From Lacinutrix sp. WUR7 (lineage in GTDB: Bacteria; Bacteroidota; Bacteroidia; Flavobacteriales; Flavobacteriaceae), in assembly GCF_016864015.1 (NCBI RefSeq), contig NZ_CP045067.1:1585001-1649000 (forward strand): 64,000 nucleotides of DNA, read 5' to 3'. The notes under the pieces were generated by a model. It was not told the DNA's origin, searched no databases, and saw only the letters and a program-made list of their open reading frames with translations. The position numbers were made by a program, and so were the translations under genes. Below are positions 34,072-41,206 of the stretch, piece after piece. Position 1 is the stretch's first letter. Each line of letters opens with the position of its first letter.

Positions 34072-34120
34072 TAAAGATATGTTATGTTTAGGATATAAAA
34101 AATACGTAGTTCTACGTATT
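34072..34120 (-). promoter_or_regulatory. regulon promoter A
   Basis: Exact palindrome at 34101-34120, 21-base spacer, TATCTTTA at 34072-34079. No TTTG at -33: the end of the palindrome occupies that place in every unit, as expected for an activator-dependent promoter. The palindrome starts two bases after the response regulator stop codon and, followed by TTTT, may also end that gene's transcript. Confidence 0.75.
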
Positions 34121-34122
34121 TT

Positions 34123-34755
34123 TTAAAAGTTGTCTTTATTTAGGTTTGCCCAAATAGATAGCGCTGTTGGTTTATTATCAAGGTTTAACTTCGCTACTAT
34201 ATTAGAGCGATGTTTCTCAATAGTTCTAACCGAAATAAAAAGTTTATCTGCTATTTGCTGGCTAGTCATGTTTTCTGCTATAAATAGCACAACTCTTCTT
34301 TCCGATTTAGTAAGTTTTTCAAGTGCAGTTGTGTCTATAGTAGATTCCGATTTGTTAAGGTAGTCTGCAATCTCTTCGCTAAAGTAAGGCTCGTCCATTT
34401 CTACATGTGCTATACATGTTTCAATTTCTTCAATAGCGAACTCTTTTAATATATAACCATAAATACCAAGTGATTTGGCTTTATCAAAAATCTCCTCTTC
34501 TTTATCAAAAGTGATTAAGATTATTTTGGTTTCAATATTGTTTTTTTTGCATTTTTCAGCTACTTCTAAACCTGTCATGTAAGGCATTCGAATGTCTAAA
34601 AGAGCAATGTCTGGTTTTTCTTTGACAATAAGATTGTAGGCTGCCTGTCCATCTGGAGCACTTCCTAAGATATTAAAACCCTTAGAGGTTAAAAAATCTT
34701 GAATGCCACGAAGCATTAAAGGATGATCGTCTGCTATTATTATAGAAGTGTTCAT
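34123..34755 (-). CDS. NarL/LuxR-family response regulator, candidate activator of the sRNA array
   Basis: 210 residues. Receiver domain 1-120 with the acidic pair Asp9-Asp10, phosphoacceptor Asp54 (ALLDIRMP), Thr82 and Lys104, all key residues present. The C-terminal LuxR-type helix-turn-helix (about 147-207) reads LTKSERRVVLFIAENMTSQQ then IADKLFISVRTIEKHRSNI. No histidine kinase is encoded next to it, so its partner is elsewhere or it is an orphan. Regulators of this family bind palindromes of 16-20 bp as dimers; six such palindromes lie directly downstream of the gene. A TACATTTA box (34790-34797) is its likely -7 element, and no copy of the palindrome precedes it, so autoregulation through that site is not indicated. 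Confidence 0.93.
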   Translation of the reverse strand: MNTSIIIADDHPLMLRGIQDFLTSKGFNILGSAPDGQAAYNLIVKEKPDIALLDIRMPYMTGLEVAEKCKKNNIETKIILITFDKEEEIFDKAKSLGIYGYILKEFAIEEIETCIAHVEMDEPYFSEEIADYLNKSESTIDTTALEKLTKSERRVVLFIAENMTSQQIADKLFISVRTIEKHRSNIVAKLNLDNKPTALSIWANLNKDNF

Positions 34756-34770
34756 TAATTCAATAGGGAG

Positions 34771-34785
34771 TAATAGTTGCTATTA
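34771..34785. promoter_or_regulatory. inverted repeat in the leader of the response regulator gene
   Basis: TAATAG-TTG-CTATTA, six-base arms, lies between the likely -7 box (34790-34797) and the start codon. It could be an operator or only a small hairpin. Confidence 0.25.
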
Positions 34786-34815
34786 CACGTAAATGTAAGA
34801 AAATTGTTTTGTTAT

Positions 34816-35259
34816 TTAAGGTTTTTTCAAGTACAAATATTTCTTTTCGTAATCTATTATCGCTTTTCCCTTTTTTAATATATCTGCACCAATAATACCA
34901 TCTACTGGTTTTGCATTATGATTAGTAAGCGCAGTATTAACATGTGTAAGGTTAAATAGTATAAGTGCTGTTTTTTCGTTTTTCCAACGACCTATTTTTA
35001 ATTTGTTTTTTTTAGAAATTTGCGTTAACATATTTGTAGCACCAGCACCAGCAGCTTTAATTTTAGAATCTTTCACCTTAAGGCCAAAAGTTTCTATAGC
35101 TTCAAAACCAACACAGGAGCTAGACGCACCAGTGTCTAAAATAAAAAGCCCTTTTATTCCATTTATGGAGGCTTTTATTTCAAAATGATTTGTTTTAGTA
35201 AGCTTGAGCTTTATTTTTAAATACTCTTGTTTCCCTAAAAACTCTTGTAAAGTTTTCAT
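34816..35259 (-). CDS. retropepsin-like (clan AA) aspartic protease, 147 aa
   Basis: 147 residues, a single-domain aspartyl protease of the retropepsin/gag-asp type. The active-site motif is LDTGASSSCVG with Asp42. A conserved GADILKKGKAIIDYEKKYLYL block, typical of the C-terminal part of this family, ends the protein. No signal peptide, so it is probably cytoplasmic and active as a dimer. Its substrate is unknown. It is 60 bases upstream of the response regulator on the same strand, but the regulator has its own likely promoter, so a functional link is uncertain. Confidence 0.8.
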   Translation of the reverse strand: MKTLQEFLGKQEYLKIKLKLTKTNHFEIKASINGIKGLFILDTGASSSCVGFEAIETFGLKVKDSKIKAAGAGATNMLTQISKKNKLKIGRWKNEKTALILFNLTHVNTALTNHNAKPVDGIIGADILKKGKAIIDYEKKYLYLKKP

Positions 35260-35318
35260 TAATTTTTCTTTTACACAAAGATAATTTAAATGGCAAGTGG
35301 TATAAATATAAAAACAAT

Positions 35319-35326
35319 TATTTTTG
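35319..35326 (+). promoter_or_regulatory. -7 element (TATTTTTG) of tatD
   Basis: TAnnTTTG match ending four bases before the ATG at 35331, again implying a nearly leaderless transcript. Confidence 0.35.
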
Positions 35327-35330
35327 CAAA

Positions 35331-36098
35331 ATGATAATTACAGATACACATACACATTTATATAGTGAAGCCTTTGATGAAGATAGACACGAAACAATAG
35401 AACGTGCTATAGCAGCTAATGTTACTCGTTTTTTTATTCCAGCAATAGATTCTACATATACGGAGTCTATGTTGCAACTAGAGGAAGATTTCCCAGAAAA
35501 TGTACATTTAATGATGGGGTTGCATCCAACACACGTAAAAGAAAACTATAAAGAAGAACTTGCACATGTAGAAGAAATGCTAGCCAAAAGAAAATTTGTA
35601 GCTATTGGAGAAATCGGTATAGATTTGTATTGGGACAAAACTACTTTAGGTATTCAACAAGACGCTTTTAGACATCAAATTAAATTGGCTAAAAAGTATA
35701 AGCTTCCTATAGTTATTCATTGTAGAGATGCCTTTAATGAAATTTTTGAAATTTTAGAAGAGGAAAAGGACGATACCCTTTTCGGAATTTTTCATTGCTT
35801 CACAGGAACTTTAGAGCAAGCGCATCAAGCAATTTCCTATAATATGAAACTTGGTATTGGAGGTGTAGTTACTTTTAAAAACGGAAAAATAGATCAGTTC
35901 CTCAATCAAATAGATTTAAAACATATTGTTTTAGAAACCGATTCGCCATATTTAGCACCAAAACCATATCGAGGAAAACGTAACGAAAGTAGTTATATAG
36001 TAAAGGTGTTAGAAAAAATTGCCGCCATCTACGAGGTTACTGAAGAAGAAGTTGCAGCTATTACCACAGAAAATTCAAAAGAAATATTTAGTCTATAA
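35331..36098 (+). CDS. tatD: TatD-family metal-dependent hydrolase / 3'-exonuclease
   Basis: 255 residues, TIM-barrel TatD family. Metal-binding positions: THTHLY at the N-terminus, GEIGIDLYWD, IVIHCRDAF, FHCFTGT and ETDSPYLAPKPYRGKRNE, all intact. Members trim DNA 3' ends and have been linked to repair and DNA fragment turnover. The gene is followed by ansA after four bases, so they share a transcript. Confidence 0.93.
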   Translation: MIITDTHTHLYSEAFDEDRHETIERAIAANVTRFFIPAIDSTYTESMLQLEEDFPENVHLMMGLHPTHVKENYKEELAHVEEMLAKRKFVAIGEIGIDLYWDKTTLGIQQDAFRHQIKLAKKYKLPIVIHCRDAFNEIFEILEEEKDDTLFGIFHCFTGTLEQAHQAISYNMKLGIGGVVTFKNGKIDQFLNQIDLKHIVLETDSPYLAPKPYRGKRNESSYIVKVLEKIAAIYEVTEEEVAAITTENSKEIFSL

Positions 36099-36102
36099 AA
36101 AT

Positions 36103-37134
36103 ATGTCTAATAATCAGCCAAACATACTGTTAGTGTATACAGGAGGAACTATAGGAATGATTAAAGATTCTAAAACAGGAGCTTTAAGGGCTTTTGATTT
36201 TAAAAATCTATCCGATAAAATTCCAGAACTTAATTTATTAGATTGTACTATTGAAGCTATTTCCTTTAGCGAACCCATAGATTCTAGTAATATGAATCCG
36301 AAATATTGGTCGCAAATCGCTACAATTATTGAAGATAACTATAATCAGTTTGATGGATTTGTAGTTTTACATGGTAGTGACACGATGAGTTATACCGCAT
36401 CTGCTTTAAGTTTTATGTTAGAAAATTTAAGCAAACCAGTAATATTTACCGGGTCGCAATTACCAATAGGGGATTTACGTACAGATGCAAAAGAAAATTT
36501 AATAACCTCTATACAAATAGCATCTTTGCAAAAAAACAAGAAACCCGTTATTCAAGAAGTCGGTTTATATTTTGAATACAAATTATATAGAGCCAATAGA
36601 ACCACTAAAATAAATGCAGAACATTTTGAAGCTTTTGCATCCTTAAATTATCCAGATTTAGTAGAATCTGGAGTACATTTAAAAGTATATCAGGAGTATT
36701 TATTAAAACCTAAAAAAGCGAGTAAGCTAAAAGTTTTTAAAAATTTTAATGAAAATATTGCGTTGGTAAAACTGTTTCCAGGAATCTCAAAAGCACTTTT
36801 AGAATCTATTTTTGCTACTCCAAATCTAAAAGGAATTATTTTAGAAACATACGGCGCAGGAAACTGTACAACAGAAAAATGGTTTACAGATTTACTAGAA
36901 AATGTGATACAAAAAGGGATACATATTATTAATGTAACACAGTGTTCTGGTGGAAGTGTTGCCATGGGACAGTATGAAACTAGCGAAAAACTTAAGAAAA
37001 TAGGGGTAATTTCAGGAAAAGACATAACAACAGAAGCCGCTATTTGTAAATTAATGTATTTATTAGGGCAAAAAATAATGGCTAAAACGTTCAAAATCAC
37101 CTTTGAAACTCCTTTACGTGGAGAAATGAGTTAA
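36103..37134 (+). CDS. ansA: type I L-asparaginase
   Basis: 343 residues from the ATG at 36103. The longer frame from 36019 overlaps tatD and adds 28 residues of out-of-frame tatD sequence, so it is rejected. It hydrolyses L-asparagine to aspartate and ammonia in the cytoplasm. The two catalytic threonine regions are VYTGGTIGM near residue 13 and VLHGSDTMSYTAS around residue 90. YGAGNCT and TQCSGGSVAMGQYE are further family blocks. No signal peptide, in agreement with the cytoplasmic type I enzyme. Confidence 0.94.
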   Translation: MSNNQPNILLVYTGGTIGMIKDSKTGALRAFDFKNLSDKIPELNLLDCTIEAISFSEPIDSSNMNPKYWSQIATIIEDNYNQFDGFVVLHGSDTMSYTASALSFMLENLSKPVIFTGSQLPIGDLRTDAKENLITSIQIASLQKNKKPVIQEVGLYFEYKLYRANRTTKINAEHFEAFASLNYPDLVESGVHLKVYQEYLLKPKKASKLKVFKNFNENIALVKLFPGISKALLESIFATPNLKGIILETYGAGNCTTEKWFTDLLENVIQKGIHIINVTQCSGGSVAMGQYETSEKLKKIGVISGKDITTEAAICKLMYLLGQKIMAKTFKITFETPLRGEMS

Positions 37135-37209
37135 AATTAACCTTCAAAATTTTATCAACTAAACTTTTTTTTGTTATTTGCTCTACTGTAATTAATGATT
37201 AAAAACTAT

Positions 37210-37297
37210 AGAGAGGTGGCCGAGTGGCTTAAGGCGCACGCTTGGAAAGCGTGTATATGTTAATAGCGTATCGAGGGTTCGAATCCCTTCCTCTCTG
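37210..37297 (+). tRNA. tRNA-Ser (anticodon GGA)
   Basis: 88 nt with a complete cloverleaf. The acceptor stem AGAGAGG pairs with CCTCTCT, the D stem is GCC/GGC, and the anticodon stem CACGC/GCGTG surrounds the loop TTGGAAA with GGA at 37244-37246. A long variable arm (typical of class II tRNA-Ser) and the T loop TTCGAAT follow. The discriminator base is G and CCA is not encoded. It reads UCC and UCU codons. Confidence 0.97.
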
Positions 37298-37458
37298 CAA
37301 AAGATTTTTATTAACAAACTAAAAATTCTTTTGTTGTTTATATAATAGGAACAATTAATAATAATTTTTTCCATATGTATAAGCCGTATTTTTATTTTTT
37401 AATTGCATTTTTTTTATATCTTTAACACTTTAACTAATAAAATTAAGATCAAGAACCA

Positions 37459-38229
37459 ATGAAAAGATTATTTTCAATTCTAGCCATAGTATGTTTTATG
37501 GCTTTCGGAACAGCAAATGCAACAACTAATGCAAGCACTATTGCAACTACAGTTGTTACAACTCAAGATGATGCAGCAGATGCAACAACAGTTGAATCAG
37601 AAGGATTTCACCAAGAACTTAAAAGACGATTTATCGAAGGTGGACCAGGATTCATGGGAATCGTATTATTATGTTTAATTCTTGGATTAGCAATTGCTAT
37701 CGAAAGAATTATCTTTTTAAACTTATCTACTACAAACACAAAGAAATTAACACAAAATGTGGAAGACGCATTACAATCTGGTGGTTTAGAGGCTGCTAAA
37801 GAAGTATGTAGAAACACAAAAGGACCAGTTGCTTCTATTTTCTATCAAGGATTAGATAGAGCAGACGGAGACTTAGAAGCTGCTGAAAAAGCTGTTGTTG
37901 CTTATGGTGGGGTTCAAATGGGTCAATTAGAGAAAAACGTATCTTGGATTTCTTTATTTATTGCATTAGCACCAATGTTAGGGTTCATGGGAACGGTAAT
38001 TGGTATGATTCAAGCCTTCGATAGAATTGAAGCTGCAGGAGATATGCAACCTTCACTTGTTGCAGGTGGTATTAAAGTAGCACTTTTAACAACAGTATTT
38101 GGACTTGTAGTAGCAATTATTTTACAGATCTTTTATAATTATATCATTTCAAAAATTGACAGTATCGTTAATGACATGGAAGATTCTTCTATCAACTTAA
38201 TGGATATGTTATCAAGATATAAGAAGTAA
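37459..38229 (+). CDS. exbB: MotA/TolQ/ExbB proton channel protein
   Basis: 256 residues. An N-terminal signal-like segment (about 1-21, FGTANA) precedes the three ExbB spans: GFMGIVLLCLILGLAIAIER at about 54-76, SWISLFIALAPMLGFMGTVI and the last at about 215-240. The conserved GLIGTVxGM-type block is GFMGTVIGMIQAF. With ExbD it uses the proton gradient to energise TonB, and thus the TonB receptors at 13463 and 16300. It is the first gene of a four-gene operon with two exbD genes. Confidence 0.92.
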   Translation: MKRLFSILAIVCFMAFGTANATTNASTIATTVVTTQDDAADATTVESEGFHQELKRRFIEGGPGFMGIVLLCLILGLAIAIERIIFLNLSTTNTKKLTQNVEDALQSGGLEAAKEVCRNTKGPVASIFYQGLDRADGDLEAAEKAVVAYGGVQMGQLEKNVSWISLFIALAPMLGFMGTVIGMIQAFDRIEAAGDMQPSLVAGGIKVALLTTVFGLVVAIILQIFYNYIISKIDSIVNDMEDSSINLMDMLSRYKK

Positions 38230-38258
38230 TAGTAACAATTCTAATTTTAAAAAATATT

Positions 38259-38696
38259 ATGAATTCACAAAAAATAATTACCATAATAGCAGGAGTAATT
38301 GGCGTTATTGCCATGTTCTTCCTAATTAGAATTATTGGAGTAGGTGATGAAGCTATTAAAGCTGGCGAGTCTAGCGGGATAGTAAATACCTTTATGTATA
38401 TTGCTTATGCTATATTAGCTCTAATACTAGTTCTAGTGGTGCTATTTACATTGAAAAATATATTTTCTAACGCTGCAACATTAAAGAGAACTTTAATGGC
38501 TGTAGGAGCGTTTTTAGTAGTAGCTTTAATTTGTTATTTTCTAGCAACAGGAGTAGAAACACCATTGAAAGAAGGTGAAGTACTTTCTGCTGGTGATTCT
38601 AAATTAATAGGAGCTGGATTATACATGTTCTATGCACTTGCTATTATAGCAATAGGATCTATGTTGTTCTCTGGAATTAAAAAAATGATTAAATAA
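38259..38696 (+). CDS. four-span membrane protein within the exbBD operon, 145 aa
   Basis: 145 residues with four predicted spans (about 5-25, 45-70, 78-98 and 118-140) and short loops. It contains no recognisable catalytic motif. It sits between exbB and exbD, 29 bases after one and 6 bases before the other, so it is very probably co-expressed and may be an accessory part of the proton-channel complex. I do not know a named family; the position is the only functional hint. Confidence 0.75.
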   Translation: MNSQKIITIIAGVIGVIAMFFLIRIIGVGDEAIKAGESSGIVNTFMYIAYAILALILVLVVLFTLKNIFSNAATLKRTLMAVGAFLVVALICYFLATGVETPLKEGEVLSAGDSKLIGAGLYMFYALAIIAIGSMLFSGIKKMIK

Positions 38697-38702
38697 AATA
38701 AG

Positions 38703-39338
38703 ATGGCAAAAAGAGCAGCACCAGAAGTAAATGCAGGATCGATGGCTGATATCGCTTTCTTGCTTCTCATTTTCTTCTTAGTAACAACAACTATTGAAAC
38801 AGATTCTGGTTTAAACAGAAAACTGCCTCCAATGGAAGAGTCGGAAGACGATGTTATTATTAAAGAAAAAAACATTTTCCAATTAGAAGTTAATAGACAA
38901 AATCAATTGTTCTTAAAAACTGGAGGAGAAGAGAAAACTATTGAAATTAAAGATTTGCGTAAAGCTGCAGTTTCTTTTTTAGATAATGGAGGAGGAACAG
39001 GAGATAATGCTTGCCAATACTGTCAAGGAGAAAAGAACCCTAGATCATCTGATAATTTTCAAAAGGCTATTATTTCTTTACAGAATGACAGAGCAACGCA
39101 TTATGATACTTATATAGCAGTACAGAATGAAATTATTGCTGCTTATAATGAGTTAAGAAATAGAGAATTTAGAAAAGCAAATCCAAGTTTAGATATGAGT
39201 TTTGTGGAAGCTAGTAATGCATATTCAGATGCTAGAACACCTCCAGCAACAAAAGCAAAACTAAAGGAGAAATTGCAAGAAATTAAAGAAAGAGTACCTC
39301 AAATATTCTCTGAAGCGGAACCAAAAAAGTCTAATTAG
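38703..39338 (+). CDS. exbD: ExbD/TolR-family protein 1, with CxxC-containing periplasmic domain
   Basis: 211 residues, longer than a standard ExbD (about 140). The single N-terminal span follows MAKRAAPEVNAGSMADIAFL, with Asp16 as the essential proton-carrying aspartate. The periplasmic part has an insertion at about residues 98-115 containing CQYCQGEKNP, a CxxC pair, and a charged helical tail. It pairs with ExbB; the second ExbD follows after 14 bases. The extra segment may bind a partner or form a disulfide. Confidence 0.88.
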   Translation: MAKRAAPEVNAGSMADIAFLLLIFFLVTTTIETDSGLNRKLPPMEESEDDVIIKEKNIFQLEVNRQNQLFLKTGGEEKTIEIKDLRKAAVSFLDNGGGTGDNACQYCQGEKNPRSSDNFQKAIISLQNDRATHYDTYIAVQNEIIAAYNELRNREFRKANPSLDMSFVEASNAYSDARTPPATKAKLKEKLQEIKERVPQIFSEAEPKKSN

Positions 39339-39352
39339 AAAAAAACTTAAAT

Positions 39353-39838
39353 ATGTCTAAATTTAAAAAGAAAAAAGGAGGCGAAATGCCAGCAGTGAAT
39401 ACTGCATCCTTACCAGATATTGTATTTATGTTATTATTCTTTTTCATGGTAGCTACTGTTATGAGACAAAACACTTTAATGATTGAGAATAAATTACCTC
39501 AAGCAGATCAAGTTGAAAAACTAGATAAAAAGAGTTTAGTAATGTATATTTATGCTGGTAAACCAAGCACAAATTATAAAAGTCAATACGGTAGTGAGGC
39601 TAGAATACAGTTAAATGATAAGTTTGCTGATGTTAAGGATATTGCCGCTTTTATAGCTGCTGAAAGAGCATCTAAAAGAGAAGAAGAAGTACCTTTTCTT
39701 ACTACTGCTTTAAAAGTAGATAGTAAAGCAAACATGGGATTGGTAACAGATATCAAACAAGAATTGCGTAAGGTAAACGCATTAAAAATTAATTATACAA
39801 CTAGAAAAGGGGATGCCTTAGAAGGTTTAAAGAAATAA
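39353..39838 (+). CDS. exbD: ExbD/TolR-family protein 2
   Basis: 161 residues. The N-terminus is basic (MSKFKKKKGGEMPAVNTASL) and leads into one span with Asp22 in the pattern PDIVFMLLFFFMV. The periplasmic domain of about 115 residues is of normal ExbD size and has no cysteine pair. Two different ExbD proteins with one ExbB suggest a heteromeric complex or specialised energising of two TonB-type partners. Last gene of the operon; terminator follows. Confidence 0.9.
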   Translation: MSKFKKKKGGEMPAVNTASLPDIVFMLLFFFMVATVMRQNTLMIENKLPQADQVEKLDKKSLVMYIYAGKPSTNYKSQYGSEARIQLNDKFADVKDIAAFIAAERASKREEEVPFLTTALKVDSKANMGLVTDIKQELRKVNALKINYTTRKGDALEGLKK

Positions 39839-39858
39839 TTATAAATCTTAATTTTATT

Positions 39859-39893
39859 AAAAGGCGTTTTGAGAAATCATAACGCCTTTTTTT
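39859..39893 (+). terminator. intrinsic terminator of the exbB-exbD operon
   Basis: AAAAGGCGTT pairs with AACGCCTTTT around a 12-base loop, followed by TTTAT. Confidence 0.8.
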
Positions 39894-39902
39894 ATATAAC
39901 AA

Positions 39903-40601
39903 ATGAAAAATATTCTTTTAATTTTATTGTGCATATTTAGTTTTTCAGATGCTTTTTCGCAAGAAGAAAAGAATGTGGAGCAAGTAGTAGATTCTTTATA
40001 TAAAGAAGATCAATTTTATATTGGGGTTACCTATAATTTATTGGTTAAAAGACCTAAAGGAGTTTCACAAAGTGGTTTTTCTAGCGGATTTCACTTAGGT
40101 TATATAAAAGACATGCCAATTAACGTAAAACGTAATATGGCTATTGGTGTAGGCTTGGGGATTTCTAGTAATTCTTTTAACCAAAATATGTTAATTGATA
40201 AAGATAACAATAGCGATTATACTTATTCGGTTTTAGACGATAACGAAACCTCCTATAGTAAAAACAAGTTTACTACGTATATGATAGAAGCTCCTATTGA
40301 GTTTAGATGGAGAACTTCTACAGCAACAGAGTATAAATTTTGGAGGATATATACGGGCTTTAAATTAAGCTATGTAATCGCAAATTCCTCAAAGTTTGTT
40401 GGAGATTCTACTATTAAACATAGTAGTATTTCAGACTTCGATAAAATGCAATATGGTTTTACTATAAGTGCAGGTTATAATACCTGGAATATTCATCTTT
40501 ATTATGGGTTAAATACGGTTTTTGAAAAAGACGCACAATTGGATAATACAAGTCTAGATATGCATGCTGTTAAAATTGGTTTAATGCTTTATCTTCTTTA
40601 A
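39903..40601 (+). CDS. PorT-like outer-membrane beta-barrel protein
   Basis: 232 residues. Signal peptide about 1-19 (DAFSQ). The mature chain alternates as expected for 8-10 beta strands, with many Gly/aromatic positions, and ends MLYLL. It resembles the porin-like/PorT family of Bacteroidota, some members of which are type IX secretion accessory proteins. The assignment to the true PorT is not secure. Its last four bases overlap the end of the convergent gene at 40598. Confidence 0.65.
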   Translation: MKNILLILLCIFSFSDAFSQEEKNVEQVVDSLYKEDQFYIGVTYNLLVKRPKGVSQSGFSSGFHLGYIKDMPINVKRNMAIGVGLGISSNSFNQNMLIDKDNNSDYTYSVLDDNETSYSKNKFTTYMIEAPIEFRWRTSTATEYKFWRIYTGFKLSYVIANSSKFVGDSTIKHSSISDFDKMQYGFTISAGYNTWNIHLYYGLNTVFEKDAQLDNTSLDMHAVKIGLMLYLL

Positions 40602-41206
40602 GTTAACCAGTAATTTAATAATGTAAATTGTGGTAGAAAACCAATACAAAAACCAGCAATTAACTCCACGTTATTATGTGCTTTTAAGTGCAATCTAGAG
40701 GTCGCTATTGCTCCTGTAATTATTGCCATTAGAGCTAATGTTCCATTAATATTTATTCCAAAGTGTAGGCTTAATGCTATATAAAACATAAATACACCAG
40801 AAATAGCTATCATGTGTATGCTTGCTTTGAATTTTAGTATAGCAAGAATAAAGCAAGTAATATTAGATAGTAATATGCCTATAAAAAAATAATAAAGCTC
40901 TATAATCTCACTAGGAGGAAAAACACGCTTCACAATTAAGTAAATAATAATACAATTAAGTCCTAAAGGTAAAATACGCTCTTTTGCCGTTTTTAAATAA
41001 ATACTATGTGTTTTGCCTATTGTTTTTAATAGGTAATAAATAAGTATTGGTAATATTACGGTCAATATGGAAATAGAAATAAGCTTTGCTAGTATTATTT
41101 CTTTAGGAATAAATCTTGGCGATTTTGAAAAGTAAAAAATCACACCAAGTAATGGCATGATTAAAGGATGGAAAATAAACGATATGCTTTTTAAGATGTA
41201 ATGCAT
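40598..41206 (-). CDS. PAP2-like integral membrane protein, 202 aa
   Basis: 202 residues with about six hydrophobic spans. The C-terminal block SRLHLKAHNNVELIAGFCIG corresponds in layout to the last motif of PAP2-type phosphatases (SRxxxxxHxxxDVxAG), but the first motif (KxxxxxxRP) is only loosely suggested by KTAKERILP. So it may be a degenerate or distant PAP2 member acting on lipid phosphates, or a structural relative. Its start overlaps the stop of rpoN by one base, so the two are co-transcribed and probably translationally coupled. Confidence 0.6.
   Translation of the reverse strand: MHYILKSISFIFHPLIMPLLGVIFYFSKSPRFIPKEIILAKLISISILTVILPILIYYLLKTIGKTHSIYLKTAKERILPLGLNCIIIYLIVKRVFPPSEIIELYYFFIGILLSNITCFILAILKFKASIHMIAISGVFMFYIALSLHFGININGTLALMAIITGAIATSRLHLKAHNNVELIAGFCIGFLPQFTLLNYWLT

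Larger units (their letters stand above)
33403..34120 (-). repeat. tandem array of five promoter-sRNA-terminator units, period about 146 bp
   Basis: Palindromes begin at 33516, 33661, 33808, 33954 and 34101, giving periods of 145, 147, 146 and 147. Within each unit the order on the minus strand is palindrome, 21-bp spacer, -7 box, structured RNA, intrinsic terminator, A/T-rich linker. Units A-D are very similar; unit E has the same promoter and hairpin 1 but an unrelated terminator stem. Regulatory and structural parts are kept while linkers drift, which indicates selection on function and not mere repetition. Confidence 0.85.

Noticed and set aside
33403-34120. CRISPR-like regular repeat array
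   Set aside because: The period is regular, but the whole unit is conserved with promoter, RNA and terminator parts. There are no short repeats separated by unique spacers and no cas genes.
36019-36102. N-terminal extension of the asparaginase
   Set aside because: It is out-of-frame tatD sequence; MSNNQPNILLVYTGG at 36103 is the natural start, four bases after the tatD stop.
36690-37100. 136-codon frame antisense to ansA
   Set aside because: Shadow of an intact asparaginase gene; no start context and no family resemblance.
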